NCBI RefSeq assembly: GCF_030408775.1
Contig: NZ_CP047210.1
Location: forward strand, 310,001-374,000
Direction of reading: 5' to 3'
Length of the DNA stretch: 64,000 bases
Origin: Corynebacterium fournieri
Lineage (GTDB): Bacteria > Actinomycetota > Actinomycetes > Mycobacteriales > Mycobacteriaceae
Under the pieces are notes generated by a model. It saw only the letters and a program-made list of their open reading frames with translations. It had not been told where the DNA came from and searched no databases. How positions within the stretch are numbered: position 1 is the first letter of the stretch; each line of letters starts with the position of its first letter. Made by a program: the position numbers and the translations under genes. This document shows positions 58,557-64,000 of the stretch, piece after piece.

Positions 58557-60422
58557 ATGTGTGGAATCGTTGGATACGTAGGCGTCGGAGCGAATGAGCG
58601 CGACGCCAAAAATGTCATTATCGAGGGCCTTCGCCGCCTCGAGTACCGCGGTTACGACTCGGCGGGTGTGGCCGTGGTCAACGACGGCACAATCGAATGC
58701 CGGAAGAAAGCGGGCAAGGTCGCTGACCTGGAAGCTGAGATTGCGGACAATCCCATTCCGGCATCCAACCTGGGCATCGGTCACACCCGCTGGGCCACCC
58801 ACGGCGGCCCGACGGACGCCAACGCCCACCCGCACGTCGTCGGCGACGGCCGTTTGGCAGTCGTCCACAACGGCATCATCGAGAACTTCGCGCACATCAA
58901 GGCGGAGCTCGTAGAGAAGGGCTACACCTTCAAGTCTGAAACCGACACCGAAGTTGCCGGCACGCTGCTGCTGGACATCTACGACAAGGAGACCGACGGC
59001 GACCTGACCCGCGCGATGCAGCTGACCGCGCAGCGCCTGGAGGGTGCCTTCACGCTGCTGGCCATCCACGCGGACCACCAGGACCGCATCGTCGCCGCGC
59101 GCTGGAACTCTCCGCTGGTCATCGGCGTGGGCGAGGACGAGAACTTCCTCAGCTCCGACGTCGCCGGCTTCATCGAGTTCACCCGCGACGCCGTGGAGAT
59201 GGACAACGGCCAGATTGTCACCCTCACCGCCGACAGCTACGAGGTCTGCGACTTCGACGGCACCCCGGCCACCGCAAAGCCGTTCACCGTCGAGTGGGAC
59301 GTCACCGCAGCCGAGAAGGGTGGCTACAACTCCTTCATGGAAAAGGAGATCCACGACCAGCCTTCCGCCGTCCGCGACACCCTTTACGGCCGCTACGACG
59401 AGGAGGGCAAGCTCGCCCTCGACGAGCTGCGTATCGACGAGTCGGTGCTGCGCTCCATCAACAAGATCATCATCGTCGCCTGCGGTACCGCCTCCTACGC
59501 AGGTCAGGTGGCGCGCTACGCCATCGAGCACTGGTGCCGCATCCCGACGGAGGTGGAGCTGGCACACGAGTTCCGCTACCGTGACCCGATTGTCAACGAG
59601 CACACCCTCGTGGTGGCCGTGTCCCAGTCCGGCGAGACCATGGACACCCTCATGGCGGTGCGCCACGCCCGCGAGCAGGGCGCGAAGGTGATTGCCATCT
59701 GCAACACCGTGGGCTCGTCCATCCCGCGCGAGGCGGACGCCTCCCTGTACACCTACGCGGGCCCGGAGATCGCTGTGGCCTCGACGAAGGCGTTCATCTC
59801 CCAGATCGTGGCCGCGTACCTGTTGGCCCTCTACCTGGCGCAGGTGCGCGGCGACAAATACGCCGACGAGATCCGCCAGATTGTGGACGAGCTGCAGGAG
59901 ATGCCGGACAAGATCCAGCGCGTCCTGGACAACGAAGACCAGGTCAAGCAGCTGGGCCAGGACATGGCGGACGCGAAGTCCGTGCTGTTTTTGGGCCGCC
60001 ACGTGGGCTTCCCGGTCGCTCTTGAAGGCGCTCTAAAGCTCAAGGAGGTCGCCTACCTGCACTCCGAGGGCTTCGCGGCCGGCGAGCTCAAGCACGGGCC
60101 GATCGCGCTTGTGGAGGAAGGCCAGCCGGTGTTCATCATCGTGCCGTCCAAGCGCTCCCGCAATAACCTGCACGCCAAGGTCGTCTCCAACATCCAGGAG
60201 GTTCGTGCCCGCGGCGCCGTGACCATCGTGATCGCGGAGGAAGGCGACACGGACGTGGAGGCCTACGCCGACCACATCATCCGCATCCCGCAGTCCGCCG
60301 GCCTGATGCAGCCGCTGCTGTCCACCATCCCGCTGCAGATCTTCGCCTGCTCGGTGGCAGAAGCCCGCGGCTTGAACGTGGACCAGCCGCGCAACCTGGC
60401 TAAGTCCGTGACGGTGGAGTAA
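58557..60422 (+). CDS. glmS: Glutamine-fructose-6-phosphate aminotransferase (isomerising)
   Basis: GlmS of 621 residues, making glucosamine-6-phosphate from fructose-6-phosphate and glutamine for cell-wall precursors. The N-terminal glutaminase starts MCGIVGYVGV with the catalytic Cys after Met removal and has LRRLEYRGYDSAGVAV and GHTRWATHGGPTDANAHPH. Two SIS domains follow (IIVACGTASYAGQVARYAIE; SVLFLGRHVGFPVALEGALK), and the C-terminus is NLAKSVTVE as usual. No glmS ribozyme is visible: the promoter is directly at the start. Confidence 0.97.
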   Translation: MCGIVGYVGVGANERDAKNVIIEGLRRLEYRGYDSAGVAVVNDGTIECRKKAGKVADLEAEIADNPIPASNLGIGHTRWATHGGPTDANAHPHVVGDGRLAVVHNGIIENFAHIKAELVEKGYTFKSETDTEVAGTLLLDIYDKETDGDLTRAMQLTAQRLEGAFTLLAIHADHQDRIVAARWNSPLVIGVGEDENFLSSDVAGFIEFTRDAVEMDNGQIVTLTADSYEVCDFDGTPATAKPFTVEWDVTAAEKGGYNSFMEKEIHDQPSAVRDTLYGRYDEEGKLALDELRIDESVLRSINKIIIVACGTASYAGQVARYAIEHWCRIPTEVELAHEFRYRDPIVNEHTLVVAVSQSGETMDTLMAVRHAREQGAKVIAICNTVGSSIPREADASLYTYAGPEIAVASTKAFISQIVAAYLLALYLAQVRGDKYADEIRQIVDELQEMPDKIQRVLDNEDQVKQLGQDMADAKSVLFLGRHVGFPVALEGALKLKEVAYLHSEGFAAGELKHGPIALVEEGQPVFIIVPSKRSRNNLHAKVVSNIQEVRARGAVTIVIAEEGDTDVEAYADHIIRIPQSAGLMQPLLSTIPLQIFACSVAEARGLNVDQPRNLAKSVTVE

Positions 60423-60440
60423 GCACCACCGAACTGCGGT

Positions 60441-60611
60441 CTACTCGGCGCCCAGCTCCCTCAAATACGGGGGCTGGGCGCCGGTGCGTGAGACGGTGAT
60501 TGCCGCAGCGCGCGCCGCGAAGGACAAGATCGCGCGCCAGTCGTCCTCGCCGAGTGCGGCGATCCCGCTGCGGTCGAGCCCGCGCGCCGCCAGCTGGTGC
60601 ACCAGCGTGGC
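60441..60611 (-). pseudogene. 3' fragment of a PfkB-type sugar kinase (fructokinase-like)
   Basis: Read on the minus strand, 56 codons before the stop at 60441-60443 give TLVHQLAARGLDRSGIAALG, DDWRAILSFAARAAAITVSR and TGAQPPYLREL. This is the usual C-terminal end of PfkB kinases (final helix with AAxTVxRxGAxPP). Upstream of about 60611 the similarity stops and the sequence becomes the linker of a PTS gene on the other strand. The catalytic GAGD part is missing. The gene is therefore broken by a deletion. Confidence 0.6.
60446..60483. other. Stable hairpin downstream of glmS
   Basis: CGGCGCCCAGCTCCC pairs with GGGGGCTGGGCGCCG (15 pairs, one G-U) around TCAAATAC. No T-run follows on either strand. 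It may act as a terminator for glmS in a U-poor context. Confidence 0.5.
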
Positions 60612-61223
60612 TCCATCGACCCGGACACCACGGGCGACACGCGCGCCGATGCGGCCGCGGCAGCCGCCTTGGACGACTCCCCGCGCGAGGCATCTACGGA
60701 TGCGCTGCCCGTCATCTCCCCGCTGACCGGCGAGGCCGTGGCCCTGTCCGACGTGTCGGATCCGATGTTCGCGCAGCGCAAGCTCGGTGAGGGGGTGGCC
60801 GTCAGGCCGTCGATAGGCGAGCTGCGTTCGCCGATCGACGGCAAGGTGGCGGTGACCTTCCCGTCCGGCCACGCCTACGCCATCCGCGGCACAGGCCGCG
60901 ACGGCAAGCCGGTGGATGTGCTGATGCACATCGGCTTCGACACCGTGAACCTGAAGGGCGAGCACTTCACGGCGCATGTGAACAAGGGCGACGAGGTCAG
61001 CGCGGGCCAGCTGCTGGCCACCTTCGACATTGAGGCCATTGAGGCGGCGGGCTATGAAACGACCACGCCGGTGGTGGTCTCGAAATCCAAGAAGGTCGGC
61101 GACGTCATCCCGGCGCTGCTGCTGCCTGGCGACGTGGCCGCCGGCGAGCCGCTGTTCGCCGTGGAGCCGAAGCCGGTGGCGCAGGGCGAGGCCAAAGACG
61201 CGGCGGGCTCGACCGCGGTCTAA
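60597..61223 (+). pseudogene. C-terminal EIIA (glucose-type) part of a truncated PTS EIIBCA gene
   Basis: The frame from GTG 60597 codes an Asp/Ala-rich linker and then a glucose-type EIIA domain (about residues 40-190: VISPLTGEAVALSDVSDPMF; GVAVRPSIGELRSPIDGKVA). It includes the phosphorylation motif VLMHIGFDTVNLKGEHFTAH. In corynebacterial sucrose or glucose permeases this domain is the C-terminal end of a fused EIIBCA protein; no EIIB or EIIC part is present upstream, where a kinase fragment lies instead. Whether the remaining 208 residues are translated as a free EIIA cannot be told; no ribosome site is visible before the GTG. Confidence 0.65.
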
Positions 61224-61242
61224 AAAGCGCTGAAACCGCCGG

Positions 61243-62064
61243 CTACACCCCGCCGGCCAGGCGGTAGAGGCGGTGGAAGTGGTGCACGGGGCCGTGGCCG
61301 CGGCCGACGCTGAGCTCGTCCGCGTGGGCGATCGCCTCGTGCAGCCACTGCGAAGCCCAGGCGAGCGCATCGGGGGTGGTATCGAGCACCATACGCGTGG
61401 CCAGCGCGGACGATAGCGAGCACCCGGTGCCGTGGGTGTTTTTCGTGTCCACGCGCGCCACCTCGGCGACATGGGTTTCGCCGTCGGGGGAGATGAGCGC
61501 GTTGGAGGCGCGGTCGCCGTTGAGGTGGCCGCCTTTGACCAGTACCTGCACGCCAGCCTTAGTGGCGTACTGGCGCCCGGCGGCGACTGCTTCGCCGAAG
61601 GAATGAGGCACCGCCGCGCCGGTGAGCACGGCCAGCTCCGGCAGGTTGGGGGTGACTACGGTGGCGTGGTCGCGGATGAGTTGGCGCAGCGCCTCCTCGG
61701 CATCTTCGGTGAGCAGCCGGTCGCCGGAGGTGGCCACCATCACCGGGTCCACCACCACGACCGGCACGGGGTGGGCTGCCAGGTATTCGGCGACGGTGCG
61801 GGTGGTTTGCGCGTCGCCCAGCATGCCGATTTTCACCGCGTCGACCTCGACGTCGTCGAAGATCGCGTCGAGCTGCGCGAGCAGGAACTGCTGCGGGGGC
61901 GTGTGAATTTCGCGCACTCCCTGGGTGTTCTGCGCTACCAGCGCGGTGATGGCGCTCATGCCGTAGCCGCCGGCGGCGGCGATGGATTTCAGGTCGGCCT
62001 GGACACCTGCCCCTCCGGTGGGGTCGGTGCCGGCGATGGACAAAACTCTCGGGATGCGTGCCAT
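61243..62064 (-). CDS. thiD: Hydroxymethylpyrimidine (phospho)kinase
   Basis: ThiD of 273 residues, a ribokinase-fold enzyme that phosphorylates HMP and HMP-phosphate for thiamine synthesis. IAGTDPTGGAGVQADLKSIA is at residues about 11-30, VVDPVMVATSGDRLL in the middle, and the anion-hole motif is KNTHGTGCSLSSALA. ATG 62064 lies eight bases after a TACGGT box (62073-62078), so a leaderless start is likely; an upstream in-frame start at 62085 is possible. It lies just downstream of, and in the same direction as, the GTPase genes. Confidence 0.9.
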   Translation of the reverse strand: MARIPRVLSIAGTDPTGGAGVQADLKSIAAAGGYGMSAITALVAQNTQGVREIHTPPQQFLLAQLDAIFDDVEVDAVKIGMLGDAQTTRTVAEYLAAHPVPVVVVDPVMVATSGDRLLTEDAEEALRQLIRDHATVVTPNLPELAVLTGAAVPHSFGEAVAAGRQYATKAGVQVLVKGGHLNGDRASNALISPDGETHVAEVARVDTKNTHGTGCSLSSALATRMVLDTTPDALAWASQWLHEAIAHADELSVGRGHGPVHHFHRLYRLAGGV

Positions 62065-62086
62065 GCCCGCCGACCGTACCGCCAAA

Positions 62087-63679
62087 CTATCCGGCGGCGA
62101 GGGCGATACGTTCGGCGAAGCGCGAGTAGTCCTGACGAATCGCCAGGAGAGGATCCACCACCGCGGTCTGGGAGACCTCCGCGACCTGCTTCTGCACTGC
62201 GGAGCGAGTGCGCCGCTTCACCCCGGCACCGAGCATCCCACCGAAGACCGCACTGATCAGCCCGATGATCAGTCCGGTGAGCAGGCCCGCCATGATCAAC
62301 AGCGTCGGGATGGGCCAGCCCTCCACGTCGGGGACAAGGTCGGTGCCCAGCAGGGGAGTGAGCACGCCCGGCACGAATGCGACCAGCAGGTACCACAGCA
62401 CGCCCACCAGCGCGGCGAGCAGGGCGAACCACTGGACCACGGTCAAAAGCGACCAGCCCTTCGACGGCTCCGCGGGCAGCGAGGCGCGGGCGACGGCGCG
62501 GTCCAGCTCTGCCGGAAGCCCGGTGGAGACTTCTTCGGCGCGGTCGGCCACTGCGGCGGACCACTCCTGTGGCAGGCCGTCGGCCACTTCGGCTGCGTAG
62601 TCGCGCACGCCGCGGTTGGCCACGGCCTTGGAGGCGGCGTCGAGCTCTGGCATGGAGGTGCGGTGCACGCCCAGCTCGTCGGGTGCTTCGCGCAGCCCCA
62701 GCCGGCGCAGCGGGTCGGGCTTGAAGCGGGTAATCCAGGAGGTGAGCAGCCAGCCGGTGCGCTCTCGCAGCCGCTTGCGGTAGGCCGCCGCTGTGGTGTC
62801 TGCGATGCGCTCGGCGCCGGCCGCCTGCGCGAGCACGGCGTCCATGTCGCGCTTCGCGTGCTTGTCGACGCCTCCGGCACCCCTTGCGCCGGCATAACCT
62901 TGCGCCACCGAACGGATGTCTGCCTCGATGCGAGCCGTTTGCGCGGTGTGCGCTTTGGCCACCCGGGCGATTGCTCCGCGCAGGTCCTCGACGCCCGCTC
63001 CGGAAAGGGTGGAGGTGGCGACGACCTGGACGTTGGACAGGCCGTCGTCACGCAGCAGCCCCGCGTATGAGTCCGCAACGGTGCCCACGTCGTGGGCGGC
63101 GAGCAGGTCGGACTTGTTTAGCACCGCGAGCGTGACCGCGGAGTGGTTGGCGTGGGGGCGGATGAACTGGTCGTGGATGACGCTGTCGGCGTACTTCTCC
63201 GGATCGGAAACCCACACCAGCACGTCCACCTGGCCGGCGAGCCGCTCCGCGACCGCGCGGTTCGACGCCTCCACGGAGTCGAAGTCCGGCAGGTCCAGCA
63301 GGATCAGCGGGCCAGCGCCGCGGGCGAACTCGCCCGGGCGGGCGCGCCTATCCTCCACCCCCAGCCAGTCCAGCAGCTCTTCAGACCCGTCCGGTTCCCA
63401 AATGGCGGCCAGCGGCGAGGAGGTGGTGGGCCGCCGCGCGGCGGCCTTGCCCAGGTCCTCGCCGACGACGGCGTTAAACAGGGAGGTCTTGCCGGATCCG
63501 GTGGCACCGAAGAAGCCGACAACGGTGTGGTCGCCGGACAGCGCACGCCGCTCCGCGCCGGCGCGCGCCACGCGCTCAAGCCCCTCGCGGTTTGTAGAAG
63601 ACAGGTACGGTGCACCGATCTGCGCGGCCTCTTCCAGCGCCTCAAGCCGCTCTGAAAGTCCCGGCTTTTTCTTAAACAT
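62087..63679 (-). CDS. Dynamin-type membrane GTPase
   Basis: Protein of 530 residues. The GTPase domain has G1 GFFGATGSGKTSLFNAVVG (about residues 55-73), G3 in LLDLPDFDSVEASN and G4 NKSDLL. Two membrane helices lie near the C-terminus (VVQWFALLAALVGVLWYLLV; TLLIMAGLLTGLIIGLISAV), with basic and helical parts between. This is the layout of bacterial dynamin-like/YfjP GTPases found in pairs in actinobacteria. ATG 63679 overlaps the end of the upstream partner by eight bases. A membrane-remodelling or stress role is inferred from the family. Confidence 0.75.
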   Translation of the reverse strand: MFKKKPGLSERLEALEEAAQIGAPYLSSTNREGLERVARAGAERRALSGDHTVVGFFGATGSGKTSLFNAVVGEDLGKAAARRPTTSSPLAAIWEPDGSEELLDWLGVEDRRARPGEFARGAGPLILLDLPDFDSVEASNRAVAERLAGQVDVLVWVSDPEKYADSVIHDQFIRPHANHSAVTLAVLNKSDLLAAHDVGTVADSYAGLLRDDGLSNVQVVATSTLSGAGVEDLRGAIARVAKAHTAQTARIEADIRSVAQGYAGARGAGGVDKHAKRDMDAVLAQAAGAERIADTTAAAYRKRLRERTGWLLTSWITRFKPDPLRRLGLREAPDELGVHRTSMPELDAASKAVANRGVRDYAAEVADGLPQEWSAAVADRAEEVSTGLPAELDRAVARASLPAEPSKGWSLLTVVQWFALLAALVGVLWYLLVAFVPGVLTPLLGTDLVPDVEGWPIPTLLIMAGLLTGLIIGLISAVFGGMLGAGVKRRTRSAVQKQVAEVSQTAVVDPLLAIRQDYSRFAERIALAAG

Positions 63680-64000
63680 TGCCGTCCCCCTTGCCGAAAT
63701 TGCCGCGCAGCTGGTCGAACAGGCCGCGCAGCGTGCCGCGCTCGAAGCTTTCCGCAACATCGTCCTGCACTGCGGGCAGCTGCGGCGTGTCCGCGATGCC
63801 GAGGAGCTTGACGTTGACCGCCCGCTTCGCCTGCGCGGAGGCGTCGCGCAGCTGCTCGGCCGACGCGCCCTCCAGCAGGGGATCGGTGAAGACGTGGTAG
63901 CGGTCGCGCTCTGCGGCGAAGAGCTCGCCCAGCCGCTGGTTTAAGTCCTCTCGGGCCTCGGTGACCATGCGGCGCACGGTGTCTTCGCCGAAGATGGTCT
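63672..64000 (-). CDS. Partner dynamin-type GTPase, C-terminal part (5' end outside window)
   Basis: The frame is open to the right edge, so only the last 109 residues are visible (TIFGEDTVRRMVTEAREDLN; FTDPLLEGASAEQLRDASAQ; GLFDQLRGNFGKGDGNV). It is helical and hydrophilic, with no GTPase motif in this part. Its stop overlaps the start of the next GTPase, as in tandem pairs of these genes. The family call comes mainly from the neighbour. Confidence 0.5.
   Translation of the reverse strand, partial: TIFGEDTVRRMVTEAREDLNQRLGELFAAERDRYHVFTDPLLEGASAEQLRDASAQAKRAVNVKLLGIADTPQLPAVQDDVAESFERGTLRGLFDQLRGNFGKGDGNV

Noticed and set aside
60441-61472. A 343-codon minus-strand frame over the EIIA region and part of thiD
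   Set aside because: Only the last 56 codons look like protein (kinase end). The rest is antisense to EIIA and cannot be one gene.

Overview
The window is a contiguous piece of a high-G+C actinobacterial chromosome, almost certainly a Corynebacterium. The gene order (menD, DUF3592 protein, mgtA, menG/ubiE, menJ, polyprenyl synthase, tRNAs, secE-nusG-rplKA, rplJL, DUF3068 porin, rpoBC, rpsLG-fusA-tuf, S10 operon) is the mycobacterial/corynebacterial one. Many genes start 6-8 bases behind a TANNNT -10 box, as expected for the leaderless transcripts common in this group. I cannot name the species.

Layout. 1-10344: menaquinone genes (menD, menG/ubiE, menJ, polyprenyl synthase) and the glycolipid mannosyltransferase mgtA, with a manganese-type regulator and ABC importer (mntR; small ORF-mntA-mntB-permease) inside. 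10409-11000: tRNA-Tyr, -Thr, -Met, -Trp. 11025-13864: secE, nusG, rplK, rplA. 13913-22405: accessory insertion with a frameshifted DUF222 gene, a six-gene anchored-repeat metal ABC locus, and a colicin-E3-type nuclease tail followed by a small gene. 22426-23744: L10 leader and rplJL. 23814-28635: island of eight small genes of unknown or immunity-like type, with two paralogous pairs. 28687-37536: DUF3068 protein, rpoB, rpoC. 37643-41329: envelope-type genes. 41554-46237: rpsL, rpsG, fusA, tuf. 46370-50374: a hypothetical gene and a six-gene Asp23/AmaP-type operon on the minus strand. 50568-56202: S10 operon rpsJ to rpsQ with a long structured leader. 56322-64000: a Tat-exported PhoX-type phosphatase, glmS, the scar of a deleted sugar-PTS locus, thiD and two dynamin-type GTPases, the second cut by the window edge.

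How it works together. Most of the window is the core machinery of transcription and translation plus quinone synthesis. Two metal importers can be told apart by ligand sets: MntA has H-H-E-D (manganese type), while the anchored-repeat binding protein has H-H-H-D (zinc type), five related HxH-bearing domains in its locus, and a Zur-like palindrome at its first start codon. The most interesting accessory material lies on both sides of rplJL: an orphan toxin tail with its likely partner on one side and an array of immunity-like genes on the other, which suggests that the rplA-rpoB interval is a hotspot for toxin/immunity cassettes.
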